Origin: Corinectria fuckeliana
Taxonomy: Eukaryota; Ascomycota; Sordariomycetes; Hypocreales; Nectriaceae
Direction: 5' to 3'
DNA: 64,000 bases
Assembly (NCBI GenBank): GCA_019137255.1
Contig: WPDH01000139.1
Coordinates: 1 to 64,000, forward strand
The notes under the pieces were generated by a model. That model saw only the letters and a program-made list of their open reading frames with translations. It searched no databases and was not told the DNA's origin. Each line of letters begins with the position of its first letter. Positions within the stretch are counted from its first letter, which is position 1. Positions 45,059 to 58,700 of this stretch are shown here, in pieces. Made by a program: the position numbers and the translations under genes.

Positions 45059-48000
45059 CGACGGCCAGCGGTTCCTGAACTAAGAGGGGCGTTGTGCCGC
45101 ATGCCACTCCTGTTTGGGCAGTCTCAATGCAAGAGCCGATGACGATGGGTGCCAAATGCCGTGACGGGTTGACAGGGCTGCGGGCTGCGAGGCTAGACCA
45201 GGATTGAAGGCCACAACCAGCAGATCGCAGCCAACACGTTGATTAGCAACCACACAAAAGACCCTCAAGTCCTTATCCGCCCACCAACGAGAATAAGAGT
45301 AGCTGGGGGTTTGCATATTTCGAGATTAGTACCGTCCCGAGGGGACGGCAGCGAATGAGAGGGACATGCATACTAATGAGGCGCCCCGGAACGAGGGCTT
45401 GGTGGCATAGAGTCGCGGTTGGGGGGATATATCACAAGGTCATTTGTACGTAACGAAGAAGACTATGGCAGTTGAAAGCGCTGTTTGCTCAATGGCCTAT
45501 GGTGTCAACAGCCTGGGCTTTTCAGCAGCCTAGCCATGTCTCATGTGTCAGTCCTTGAGTCATCTCATTAACATTCGGAGAGTTGTTTGCTGCCTCCGTG
45601 CTATGAGATACATCACGGTTAGACCTCGCCAATGGCGTTTCTTAGCCAGCCACAGAGCAACGCATAGACGCACGGACGAACACTTCGCCTCACAACAGAC
45701 AACACCGGGACAGACGAGGACGGCGAGACCCCCCAAGGTAACGCCATCCAAGTCACATGCTCAGACACGGGTGCGGGTGCAAACAACGGCATGGCACGTC
45801 AGGGGGGGGACCCATGAGGCAACCAGGGGGGACGCGGGATCGTGGAGTAATCGTGATGCAGTACATTGTGGCATGAGGCTGTGATCACGTTTCGGCCAGG
45901 CTGGCTTGGGCCACGGCAACGCAACCCTTTTTCTCGAGCACCATGACATGCGACCGGTCGCGAGGGTGGAAAAAGCCAGGAGGGGTGTGAGGCCATCTAC
46001 ATCCGGAAAACAGGTGAGCCTCATTGCTCGGAAGAGAGAGAGAGAAGAGTGAGTGTGTGTGTGGCATCGGGTATCAGACACTTGCACTCGGACACGACAA
46101 GTAAAGCGGAACACGGCATCCCTCGCAAAGGCAAAAACCGCTGCTTCGGGTAACGGACGCCCGACGCTGTTTGCCTTGCGAGTCCATTGAAAATGGGCAG
46201 TTGGGGAACCAGGGGGAAAAAAGCCCCGAGTTTTCGCGTGGAGTGCGTGCGATGGGTGTGGGTGTGGTGTACATATGTGTGTGTGGACGGGCTTCTCTGC
46301 AAGTCGACGGTTTAGGAAATAGGAACCATTTCAGGGTTTTCTGGAGACGCCGTTTGAAGTTTGACGTACAGGGGCTTTTGCAGTTAAGCGGGAGGTTTCA
46401 ATGCGGTTAACCGGGTTTCTCTTCCTCTTCTTTCTCGAAATTGATTGATTCTTCCCCCCCAATGCCCTCCGTCGGCCCTTGCTCGCGTCATCTCGGCGGG
46501 ATGCCATGGATGCTTGTTCATGGATTCAGCGTCCGGATGATTTGTTGACGGGCTTCCTGTCACACCGGGATTCACAGCTCCGGCGTTTGAAAGACCAAAA
46601 GACCCCCGTAATGCTCGGCGCTGTGATGCATCCCGTCAAACTGGCTTCCCCTTCTTTCCGAGGGGCTCGCGTTCGTTCGCCTCTCTTCTCTTGGAGTCGT
46701 CTTCTGCCCCTCCTTGTCAAAATGCACACGCCCCCCGCTGCCCCCACCCCCACCCCCTTCCCCCAGAAAGCTGGAGACGCTTCCCGAGCAGGCGGTTTGG
46801 CCTTGACACCTTGACACATGGTTGACTGGCTGGGAAGCCCTTGGCTCCGGCCTTGTCGAGGGCGAGGCCGAAACCCATATTACGACTTGGTCATGGCTGC
46901 TGCACCGCGGGATATTTACCAAATGCAGCCGACTTTTTCTCAACGGAAGTGGCATCCATCCCTAACCCTGGCCCGCTGCCACCTCGGTGAGCTCCCCCCC
47001 CCGACCATCGGGGCATCCCACCATGCAGGGTTTCGGAACCGGTGAGGCAGCGGCTTCGCTGTGGGGTAGACGTCTTCTAGACGGTGACAGGTGCAGTGTG
47101 ATGTGTCGACTCCGAACCACTGCAGGCGGACTATGATCTAGGCCTGCCTCGCCCGCGCTGTTGGTTGCGACGGCCCGCGCCTTTGTCCAGCGAGCGCCAG
47201 GGCATCGACCCCCTTTCAGCAGGTAGGTAACGTACCCAGTCCTCGTGCGAGAGAAGCAGTCAGGTCACAGTCGCAGTCGAGACCTTTATTGCGCGCAACA
47301 GGCAAAAGGACCAGACAAGACAAGGGACGCCATCACGGAGCACGTCACCTCTCCTGCTGTACTGTACAGTACTGTACTGTACTGCATTTGGACATCCCAC
47401 GCTGGACCAGCCTGGATTAAGCGTGGGGTTCCCTGGCCACACACGTGGAAGTGTAATGAGGTCCATCGCATCGCATCTCACGGGCCCTCGGCGAGAAAAT
47501 GGTCCGCATAATGAATGACCCAGGGGCCACGAAACGCCAGAATGACGAAATCATCCCAAGTGATGGTGGTGACGACGAATTGACGAGAAGGTCAGCCAGT
47601 CGCATTTCATCAACGAACAAAGGGCGGAGCCACGCTGACATCCCTACATCATGCACCCCCGTCAACTCCGGTCAAGTATTCGACGCCAGTATTATCATGC
47701 CATTGCAACAAGAACATATATGCCTTATCACGCTCCGCCTGCGGCATACGAGATCCGATGCTCAAACACCCCTCTTCAACCAGGCCTAACCTAGTGACTG
47801 ACTTCTTCCTCAACAATCACAACTTCGACATCTAGATGCAGTCATGCTCAGCTGCAAGATATGGTTGGTGCTCGAGATTGGAGGGTGCAAATCGGCGGTA
47901 GGCGGCGAGTCCCTACAGCACCAGCGGCAGCATCTTTCACTTCTTAGTGGCCGTATCGACAGACCAGGGTGCGTGCTCTAAACGACGACACATCAAAACG

Positions 48001-50010
48001 TGTCGAATGCTATCAGCTGAGGGAGGCGTGTAGACAGGGCCGCCAACCGACGGCATGGCCCGAGTGCTCGACCAGTGGGAGGGCAAAAAGGTTCCTCTGA
48101 ACGATAAGAATGAGGAACAAAGCGTCGGGTCCACGAAGTAGGTAGGGCTGTTTTTGTCTTGCAGGGCGATTCTGCAGTAATTACAGAACCAAAGTGGATG
48201 CCCATGGAGTTGCAGCAGGGGATCATCAGGTGATATTTGACCCGCCGTTTCGAGCAGCTGATGGCGACAGCTGGGCTCAGACTCCCCTTTGCTATCTTGA
48301 GGACGGACGGCCTGTGAAAGATACAGAAAGATACACTGATAAGCGCGGCTGCGATTAGCAGAGATTTAAGACCGGGGGTGGGTGATGTGAACGAGGAAGG
48401 TAATAGGAAACGAAGGCTAATGAAGCATCTCCGGGTTTCTTATCAGCGCCCAGAACGAGGCTGAGGGAGAGAGTTTGATATGATGGAGGGTGGGAAGAAA
48501 GATTCCTATCTCGGACAAGGCTGTCGATTGCAATGTAACCGAAAAGCGACACCGCGAGATGAGACATCGGACCCCCATCCTCAAGCTACCCATTGCGCCA
48601 TCTTCTCCCCCCACAGACACACACGTTCACGCACAGAGTGAACCCCACGTTGACATCTCTAGGTGCTGCTCCAGGCGGGATTACCTCATACGTGTATTTC
48701 TTATTTTCGTACGATGAAAAATGACAACTAATATGGGAAAGACAAAAACACACACCTCCCGGTTCTGGCTGGCAGGCCTGGGCACGCAATCGTCAAATCG
48801 CACATCGCAATCGCAGCCGGTGAGCGAATCTAGCTAGACGGTGGGCTTGAATGGCAGGGACGGGGTCGACGGGTTGTCGTAACACTCCGATGTCCCAGCG
48901 CACGTGCAGTCGTTGAAGCTACTACGTACTTCGCAGGTAGTAGGCAAGGTAGCTTTGTCTCATCGCATTCCCTCTCCCGTCTCACACTGGGGATGAACTT
49001 GAGATGGCTACCTACGTACGTATGAAGTACGTACGTATGTATGTATGTAGGCCTATGTATGTATGTATCCCGTAACTGCTCTTCCACCGCATGCTCCTTG
49101 CAGGCCGTCGTGCTATTAGCCGCGTTTCCCAAGCACCCTTCCTGGGGGACGATGCCTATCAATTAAAGGCAAGCGTTGTTGCCTCTCTTCTCACCGTCGT
49201 CCGTCAGCTTTCGAGGCCCCCTACTAGCCAGGCCTCATCCAACGCAACCCAGCCAAGGTGGCTTATTCTAAATTCTGCTAGCAGCGGGAGCAGGCCGCGG
49301 GAGCCAAGTCCGACTTAAAGGACAGCCGGCGCACGACGCGATGGACGAGTCTGGTATCGCCGTCGGCCGCCAGCGCCCGTTCCCCAGCGCTCTCCCGACG
49401 TCTGGTCAATCTCGAAACAAACGTCAACGCCAAGCGTGGAGGCTACGTGGGGGGGGGGGTAAGAGACGATACCTTCTAGTCGCCTAGCGGCCACAAGACG
49501 ACGAGCCGAAGAAAGGAAAAAAGCAAAGAAAAAGAACTGAGAGAGAGAGAGAGAGTGAGAGGGAAGAAAATGCAAAGCAGCAACGGCGGAGTTCCCACCA
49601 TGTCCTGTCGAACAAGCGGCAAGCTACGCTGCGCGAAACAGGGAAAGCTGTGGCAGCGCTAACTCGTGCAGTAGCGCGGGTGAGAAAAAAGAAGCAAAAA
49701 GCAAAAAAGAGGTTGCGGCAGGGGGGACGAGTGGCTGCGCTTGCGTTTTTTTGAGTTTCGGGAGAGGCGACGTTGGGAATAACAGCCGCGAGACTAGATG
49801 ACTAGATTGGGAGAGACACAGAGAGAGAGAGAGAGAGAGAGCAAGGAAGAAAAGTCCCCGGCATGGGCCGTGGGATAGCGCAAAGGAGCTTAGTGGCACG
49901 AGGGACGAAAGGAAGAGTTGGGTTTGGAAATAGGCGCGGTAGTCGATGGGAAAGTAGGAAGGCCAGGTGACGGACAGATGCCATGTTTTCAGTCTGTCTG
50001 TACGAAGCGA

Positions 50011-50029
50011 ATGCATGCATGCATGCATA
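50011..50029 (+). repeat. ATGC tetranucleotide repeat
   Basis: More than four ATGC units in a row, self-complementary, lie in the gene-poor block. Confidence 0.85.
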
Positions 50030-52244
50030 TTCATAGATACATCACTACTTCGTACAGTCCGAGCCGCAACTCTACCTCAGACAGGGGAGAGGCCTCATAC
50101 GCCTCTGGTTGTCTACCTGACTCATGGCTATTCCGAGAAGCCGAAACAGATGCACGATGTAAGTAAGATATCTAAGTACTTAGATTAAGTACCTAGGGTA
50201 TGGGACGTACATCCCTCCCACCTCCACCCTTCACTTCACTTCATTTAGATGCAAATCTGCATCCCGTCAGCAATGACCAAAGTTTCCCCATACAGATCCA
50301 TCTACCCTTTTTTTCCTTTTTTTTTTCTCCTTCTTTTTTCGCCACAACAACCCAGCCAGCTGAAACCCACCCTCCGCCGGGAGAGCAACAGCTACTGCAC
50401 CAGCGCCCGCATTCATCACAGGCTTGTGACGGAGCAGAGCACCACCAAACTGCCTCGACTACCTGGACGCTCATCACAAGGCCCGCCGCTCCTAATGTAT
50501 GTACTACGCACAGCAGGAAACTCCAGCAGCCAACCAAAACGCAGGGGGCGAGGGTCTCAAAAAAACAAACAATACACCGGGGGGGAAGGGGGGGCGGCGC
50601 AGCATCCTCAATCTGCGATCGCCAGTAGACCTTTCCCTTTCCATATCCCTTTCCTTTTCCCTCTCCCTCTCCCTTTCCGCGTCGATGGGAGAAGCGATGG
50701 GAGAAGAGAGATTAAAGACCATCTCAACGCCAAATGGGTTCCGGCTGATAAGACTAAATCCCGCCTGCGGGAGCGGGAGGACCGTCTCGGGCCGAGCGTC
50801 TAGGCCTCGTGGACGGCACGCGTTCTGTGCTACCCCGGCGGGTAGCGGCGTAGTATACACCTACTGACTGTGTGACCCGGACGGCCTGGGCTGGGGCGTG
50901 TTTTCTCGTCGCCATCTTCTCTCCCATCCTTCACCGCGATGCTGCGGGTACTCGTTTAAGATGCACGTGGGTGAAATCAGCATATTGGCGTCAGGGGCCA
51001 AGCTGAGAAGAAGAAAACACTTCGTTTCATTTCTGTATCTTGTGTAGATTTCCTGCGCCGAACAGTATGCATGTACCATGCTTAGGTATGATTTCCAGTA
51101 AATGGATGGTGTGTAAGTGGCAGAGTGAACAAAAAACTGGATACATGGTTGAACAAACAAAATATCCTGAACCCCATCCTCAACCCATCCATCCCAGTGT
51201 GTAGGCGATAGCCCATGGTGTGTGGCAAAACGAACAAACGCCATGCCAGAGTACGGAAATGGGAAAAGGCAACAAAACAACAAAAGCATCCAAACAATAT
51301 TCCTAAAACCATCAATGGCTGCCCTTGATCCCAAATGCCCCATTTCCAAGTCCATGCACCCAAAAAACGTAAAGAAAATAAATACACGCGCCAGAGCACC
51401 CCTGTACCAGTGCCGTTTCTGTCTCATTCCCCGACGTCCCGATGATGCTGGATTCATCCGTCGTCTGGCCAGATCGGGACACGCCGTGCCCGGGCGGTGG
51501 CGGTCCTCCCACCTCTCCGAGAGCGTTGTCATCGCGGGCTGGTGTGGTGTCCATGCCGGCCAGATGGGGGCTGTTGAATGAGGGTGCCATGGGCGTTGGA
51601 TCTGAGGCTCGAGCGTCACTATTTCCTGGCGCACTGCACCGGCACTCTAGCCAAAACCCACGACTCTCAAACCCCGTCGACGCCCGACGCTCCGCAGACC
51701 TCACTCCGCGACCAGGAGACTGAAAGAGAAGCCGGGGTACGCAAGGGCAGGTTTGCACCTAGAGCCCAAAGTCTTATCCGTTCCGAACCCGACCAAAAGG
51801 AAAATTTCCTGCTGCCACACGTCTTCCATCAATACCCCGGTGTTTGTTGTCCCTTTTTTTTTTTTTTTTGGCTATTCTTTTTCTTTTCGGTTTCGGGAAT
51901 AAAGTCCGTTGTCGAAATGTAATCCGTATTTTATCCGTCACAAATCCCACCCTCCATCTCGCCCGCCCCATGGTGGGGTCAACCATGGAAAGGCCATCCA
52001 TGTGAAAGTAGGCATTGCTGAATGAGGATATGCGAGGTGGAGAGTGGGAAGAAAGAATTCGTCGTCTGTCCCAGTTTGCAAATCGCCCGGGAGGGTGGAT
52101 TGGATCTTTTGATGTCCCGGTCGGAGTGTGGGGGTCCACATAGGAAAGGATCTTTGCCGCATCGTTGGGTATCGGGTCGCAGGTTAGGCGGCGGCAGAGT
52201 GTCGAGAATCGAGAGGATGCCAACCTGCGAGAGGAAGGGTTCCC

Positions 52245-52735
52245 TTATTGCGCTGAGAGCTGGGGAGCATATGGCATCCGTGCTGATTCGGGACGCTGGA
52301 TGAGCTTGGCCCATGGGTGGTTGCTTGGCTGCTGGCGTTCGCGGCAAGCGGCTGAGTAAGTAGTTAGTATGATGTATCGCTACCGTCCGGCGGTGTATTG
52401 AAGCCTGGAGATAATCAAGACATACCACAGATATCATCGCCCCTGGGAAGCTGTTAGCAAAGAGTCGTACAGGCACATTTGCTGCGTTTGTGTTATGGGG
52501 AGGGGTTCTGACTCACCAGTATTGCTTGCTCACGATGGTGGGGGGGCACCTTCGCTCAGTCTCAATGTACTTTGGGCACCAAGACTCTACCAAGTGGTAG
52601 TGGTGCTGACAGCTGAGCTCCTTCTATAGATGGAGGCGGTGTTAGTCAAGGTCCTTGATTCCGTGGAATGTTGTTGCAACCGGAGTATAGTGTGCCTCCA
52701 ACAATGGTTCAACTTACATAAATGTAGTTGCACAT
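52245..52735 (-). CDS. 82-residue Cys/His-rich protein from four tiny exons
   Basis: Exons 52735-52718 (18 bases), 52623-52517 (107), 52442-52426 (17) and 52351-52245 (107) join in phase to 82 residues. All three introns have good donors (GTAAGT, GTGAGT, GTATGT), and the first and third have CTAAC branch sites. The protein starts MCNYIY, then KELSCQHHYHLVESWCPKYI, ETERRCPPTIVSKQYW, GDDICAACRER and a Pro-rich tail ending QLSAQ. Cys at 2, 11, 22 and 32 plus a final CxxC pair, together with two His, suggest one or two zinc sites. Small fungal proteins starting MC(S/N)YIY with a similar Cys pattern are common and uncharacterised; I place it with them from memory of the pattern only. It lacks a signal peptide. 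Its exons are too short to be found as a plain open frame. Confidence 0.75.
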
Positions 52736-55700
52736 GGTGTAAGGAAGGATTAAGTCGAGAATGTAGGAAAGGATGTAGTATGACGGATGTAAGATGTGAA
52801 GTTGACGACACCAGGAAGGTGGGTGGTTGTCGATATATAGTGGTCCGGAAGCGAGAGGAGAGTGCTGCCAGGAGTAGGAGGAGCGAGTATTCAAGCGAGA
52901 TCGTGTCAGAACCACAGCAACGGTAACGAGATGTCAACGTCGGCAGGGCCGGGGAGGTGGAGGCGTATTTGGAAGTGAGCAGCAGGCAAAATGTAGAGCA
53001 ATACGGAGTAGTAAGTCGTTGAATCCCAAGTGACGGGGTGAGAGGGGCCGCGGCGTGCCTTTGCCTGGGCCCCAGGTTGTTTATAATAAGGTCCATAGGC
53101 GTCGAACAGCGGCGAGGCCCCTCGCACGCCCTCGCACGACCCCTGTCGACAGTCCACTCTGCCAGACTTTCTCCCAGGGCCCGACCAGACCAGGGCCTAA
53201 AGCATAGAGGGCGATACAAGCAGTGAGGACGGGTACAAATGGACGTGCGTGTGCCAGTGCCAAAGGCGCCCCGGCGGCGGCGGCGTTGAACAGGGACCGA
53301 CAGGGGGGGCGTGTCCAAGATGGGGTGCCAAAAGGTGTGCCAAAAGGTGTGCCAACAAGGCACATCTAGTCTAAAAGGCGTGTCGAAACTTTTTGCGACA
53401 GCGAGCGAGCGTAGCGACAGGGATCTGGGGTTGACACCTGGGGCGTGTAACCCGGTACAGCGATAGAGGACGGCGGTACTTGGTACAGGAATACTGAGTA
53501 CAAGAATACGGGTATGCAACTTCCCGAATCCACCAGCTTGTGTCGCAATTTGGCCACCCCCAGCGGCCGCACTTGTGAGGGACACAGGCCATCCTACGAG
53601 CCTCGCAACCTTCGGCATCGGCGAAGAGAGGAACGGAAAGAATGAGAAAATACCAGAAAAAAATATTCATCCATAGAGGGCCGGTCGCCGTTACGCATTA
53701 CGCCCATGACTCGCACTTGGTCCAGGCCAGAGCCAGTCACCAGACTGCTCCGTCCGCCCGACCACGTCGGCCCTTACTTGATGGTCGAGGATGCAACCGA
53801 TGATGCTTTGGTCGGATTCCAGATGGCTTTTACTCCAAGGCACCGCGCACCCGAGGCAGAAAAGAGAGGGGATTGGCGAAGGATGGGTAGCGTTGCGTTC
53901 GTTCCCGCTACGGCCCGTCACAAATCAATGACGGGCCTTCCAATCAGTCAACGCCGACGGACAGGAAGTACGAAGTACGAATAGGTACGTGTGCCACGGC
54001 TCGCATTGGCGTCTAATTCCTCGCTCGGTGACAGTGACGAAAAGGCAGTGACGAAATGATGGGGACCCCGGTGTATCAGGTACTGCACGAAAGCCACAGT
54101 TCGAGACCTCAACTTGCTTTGCCTTGCCTTGTCACAGTTGCAGTCGCAGTCGGAGGCGACGACTCGGCTCTGAACTGGGCTTGTCCTTGACCATGGAATG
54201 AACCCACGGGCCATACCACGGGCAATGATGCCAATGCGCATTGTGGCGGTCTCTCACAGTGACAGACTCACTACTCAGTTGGTCCCTATCGCTTCTCCGT
54301 CGGAGAGAACCTTGACGGCCTTTCGCTTCGCCATCCCCACCATCGGTATTCGGGGACTCAGCCAGGTACGTACCAGCTAACCACCAGCACAATGTTTGTA
54401 GATACGCTCACCACCACATCACCACAAGCACGCAACACCTCTCCCCAAGAAGCCACCGTCATCTCCCAGCGAGTCCTCCATCCGAGTCACCCATTCATTA
54501 CTCCTCAAACTCCTCCGGTGATTGGGGGCCGACATCATCACCCGACTGACGGGCCGTCGGGCACGTGGGACTGCAGGATGAGAGGTCTGGTAAGCTTGTT
54601 CACCGAGCCCCTCTTGGATCGACATGTCGCCTTCCCAGAACGGGGGGTACGACCACACTGGTCCATCCGCCATCTCGTCCACCACGCAACTTTCCCCTTC
54701 ACCCACGCCCGGGCACATGGGATCAATGATGAATGCCCGGGATGCTTCGCCTGGGGAGAACCTCCTCCTTCTTCGTCCCAGTCCAGCCTCCATGACCGGG
54801 ACCTCGGCCGTGGCTTACCGAATGCCCGGTGCCTTTTCGCTTGGGGGGATCATTTCTCCGTGTCTACAAAGTACGTAGTAGATGAATGTCCGTCTCTCGT
54901 CGCACCGCATCAGCACGCAACCGCATGACAAAATTATCCCCCAAATTCATCGAACAAACGGGGCTGTCACCTATTAGCAGTTGATGAAAAGGTCGAAACT
55001 GCACCTGACCACCTGGCATACGAAATGGCCTCTGCTTCCTGCATCAATGCGTTGCTGCGCATGGCAATTCAAGCAACCGAAAGACTCTCGGATCCCTCTC
55101 TGCCATTAGGCTAACTCGATGTGTACCTCCCGTTAGAGCCACCGTTTTCTTATGCCTATACGTAGTAGGACCCCGTCTCTGCCGTTACTTCAGCCTGTCC
55201 ACCCCATCACCGCCGGGCTGGACCTGGGGACAGCTACAGACGCGTCTGACCCACTGCACGCCGTGAACGGCCCAAGGATCAGTCAAGTTGCTTGGAGACG
55301 GTTCCGTTCCAGACGGCTGAGAACTAGCCTGAGCCAGTCCTGCGCAGGCCGGGGATTCGTATCCATGGCCGTGGCCGCTGCACCGGTGACGCCATCCTCG
55401 TAATATGCCCTATCCCTGCCAGTCTCAGTCGCCAAGTACCGTTGGCAATAGCAATCGGTGGATGAGGGGGCCTGCCATGGTTTATCCATGTCTGTCTGTC
55501 TATCTCGCTCATCTTGTTAAGAAGCTAGAGACCAGAACTGAGCAGAAACAGGCTAGGTCGGTCGGGCAGGTGCATCATCGAAACCACCCCATTCACGCGA
55601 ACTGAACAGGACCATCAAGAAAGCTTCGGCGCCCTGCTCCACTGCACACGTGGGTGAAACTGCCGACGGCTTTCAGCAAGTTTGGTCACTTGCCAGGCTG

Positions 55701-58700
55701 AAGCTTAGCCCCGACCTTAGTGTGGCAGAGAGGTCCCGTACAAACGGGTGTGCACTGGAGACAGCCCCAGACCTCAGCCAAAGACAGCCCGATTGGCCTG
55801 AACGCCATCGAGAGCAAGGTTCGTTATCCGTCGATGGACACGCAGGCTGCATCTCAGACGCTCGCTCCCAGGTCACGCACGCGGATCAGGCTCGAATCAC
55901 TGGTCAGCACCCGGATGAGACGTAACTCGGAGTACGAAGTGCTATGCACCAGCAACTAGTGACAAGAATCGTCCCCATTTCGATTCAGCCGTTAGTTACA
56001 GTCACGTCGCTTTCACAATGCAGGAACCGGTGAAGATGTATCGGCATGGCCAGGACGGCTTTGTGCCGGGTCCGTCTGCGGGCCTTGCTGAGCCAGGATG
56101 CGCCGTTCCACCAATGAGCAAGGGCATCTGCCCCGACATACATCTTGACCAGGTATGTATCAATCAGTATCGAGCGCGGGCCAGGGCTGGTTGGTGTTGC
56201 ACCCATTTCGCATCTTCACTAATGCCGGACTTGAACCTGCTCGTTGCTGCGATATTCATTCAACTATTATGGGTTATCCAACCCCCGTCCGCTCCACCAG
56301 AGCCAGGAAGAATCTGTCACTCAGCAAAGTCCTACTATGTGCGAAGTAGGGGGTGAGTAAGAAGAGGTTAGAAAGAAGCTAGAGGCTTGACCCGCCGCCC
56401 AGGGCGTGTTCTGGAATAATTTCCCCCTCCACCCCATCCCCACACTCAGTTGCGCCGTCATCATACCCCTACCACACCGCTACCCAATCAGCCCTGCAAA
56501 TCCCGAAGGCACTGGCTCTGAGGCAAATTGAGGCGAAGGGGAAGAGTCCTCTTTGGAGTCTTGGTGTCTCGGAACAGGTTGCGAGATGTCATAGATTAGT
56601 TTAGAGCTTAGAGACTCTACCAGCTTCGTCCGACTCATTGGCAGAGCGGGCTCTTTGGAACGAGATTGGAAGCCCAGCTGCCGTTTTCCACCTTTTTACA
56701 AACATAGTAGCCTCGGACGCCGGTACGGCATCCCCTCCCCGCGAGAAGCCATCGGCTCTGGGTGCTTGATTCGACCTCCCCATTATGACGGTGGCCCGCC
56801 GATGATATCAGGGCTGCTCCTTCATCAAACGCCTGTAATTATGGTGTTGATGCCGGTGTCGCAGCTCGAGCTTTTCCCTAGCCATGGCGGATGAGCCTGT
56901 ATCCGTGTCCACCTTGACACATCGGCACCTGGATACCTTGATGCCTTGCCCGCCCACCTTCGGAGTGTCACACAGTCGACTTGAAGGGTTTGTCAAGGGT
57001 CACCAAGGGTCACCAAGGGTCACCAAGGGTCACACCTCCCAGCCCAGGCCAGCACCTCCCCGCTCTTGGCCCCTTCACAGCCAATCACCGGCGTCCCGGT
57101 TTCGTGTCCTGGCGGTCCCAGGACGAGGGCTCGGGCCTCGGGATGTTCTGCTTCTGGCATCATGGCCCTGGCCGATTTGCTCTTGGATCCCTTACATAGT
57201 CCACTCACTGCCTTGCTATGGCAGGACCCTTTGCAACCGTGGTTTTCAGCCAAGGCCTTGTAGGCCTTGTACCGAACCCTGCGGTGATTTCCATCTCTTC
57301 ACTTGCCAGAGCGGAGTCTCCTAACGCAGAACGGGGTCTCTCAAGCGGGTGCTCCCCTAAACGACGGACCCAAAACGTCGCCTCCCGCAAAGCCTGACGA
57401 CGCCCGGTCGGCGTTAGATCTGCCCTTATCCGTACCGCGCCACCTTACATAGTACCTTATGGAAAGGCTTCAGGTAGTGGTCCTGGTCCCCCAGCTTCCA
57501 ATTACTGTGTAATTAACTGTGCACGGCGTGTGGAGAGGATACCTAGCCAAGCTGTAGCGGTCGGCAGGGCTTCCGGCCTTGACTGTATGAGGCTGGCAAA
57601 GAGCATGCATACGTGCAGTGCAGTAGCTGTGCGCTACACGCTTTGGCGGCTTTGGCTCGGAATGATTCCCCATCCTTCAAACCAGCCGCGACTCACTGTC
57701 GGACTTAACTCTTGGCTGTAATTAGATCGGCCTTCTGTTACGTAGCGGAACCGCACTCTTGCTTAAAGCGAAGGAGGAGTCCCTAGTTGGCTGCGCACGA
57801 ATCCACCGTCCCCACGGACCGGGGGCTCGTGGGAACTCATTAGAAACGTTGCTTTTTTGACACCGCTTCGAACAGGAACACCCACCACGAGGGGAGGCCA
57901 TCCCGATACTGCTCCGCCATGAGAGAGATCAACAGAGATGCTAGTCTCAGCTTGAAGCCGCCACCACCGGGGGACATGGGATAGTAGGAACGGACACGGG
58001 TCGGCCCTAGACTACGTTCCCGACACGGCGGGCTGGGGCCGATGGATCCTCCAGAGAAGAGACAACAACTGAGAGAAGATTAATGGAAGGTTGGCGGCGG
58101 CGAGGGCGCTGATGAGAGCCAGGGTCCGGTTTCACGATGCGCCATCGTCGCTTGTCCTACCCTGGAGCGCGTGGAGGAGTACGCATTTACCGCCAAGTGG
58201 CAAACGACGGGATAGTGAGGGTTCTGCAGGCCTCCAGCATCTGTTCTATTATGTTCTGTTCCTATGGAATCCTTGGCCAAGGTTTGACAGCAGACGGACA
58301 CTAACGTAGTTGACGCAGACCGCTCTTTGACAGCCAGTCTAGTCCCTACGCAGTTCAGCAACTGAAGTACGAATATGCAACTACGAATATGCACAGACAG
58401 CTGCAGTCCGCAGATGCACATCGGAGGGCGGTGGACCGCAGGCAGGCGTGCAATTCACGCAGGGCGCATCTCGAGAGAAAGGCCCGGAGGCCCGATGGCC
58501 AGGCCGCCGGGCATACCCCAGACTTGAGAGAGTTTTTCTTTGTTTCTTTTTTTAACTTGATCATGGCCCTCTTACAAATACTGTATAGCGGTACAGCGAT
58601 CGGATTGCGGCTCGGCCACGATGGAGGATGGCACTGAGATGCGCCAGCTCGGGTTCACGATTTGCCCTCGCCACAAGGGTGCCGGTTCCCCCTGAGGAGA

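Larger units (their letters stand above)
44337..52244. other. Gene-poor block, left part
   Basis: Nearly 8 kb contains no gene I can support on either strand. It holds tandem and simple repeats (45024-45058, 49020-49070, 50011-50029) and many short open frames without splice or codon support. The stretch 51300-52240 on the minus strand is probably a long 3' region of the small Cys/His-rich gene to its right. A coding-like minus-strand frame around 51400-51700 could be the end of something unrecognised. Confidence 0.5.

Noticed and set aside
49020..49070. GTACGTA/TATG-rich run as a possible telomere-like or centromeric repeat
   Set aside because: It is short and irregular and does not match TTAGGG; simple slippage is enough to explain it.
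50861..51634. Minus-strand frame of 257 codons
   Set aside because: Its composition (Trp, Phe, Cys, His-rich) is that of translated non-coding, T-rich 3' sequence; no domain or start context.
52587..53618. Minus-strand frame of 343 codons
   Set aside because: It runs through the promoter, leader and first intron of the small Cys/His-rich gene; the low-complexity Ser/Leu/Thr/His translation is typical of C/T-rich leaders.
56205..56275. tRNA-like T-arm (GGTTCAAGTCC on the minus strand)
   Set aside because: The B-box-like element is present, but the T stem has a mismatch. No acceptor stem or D arm can be paired at normal tRNA length, and no T-run terminator follows.
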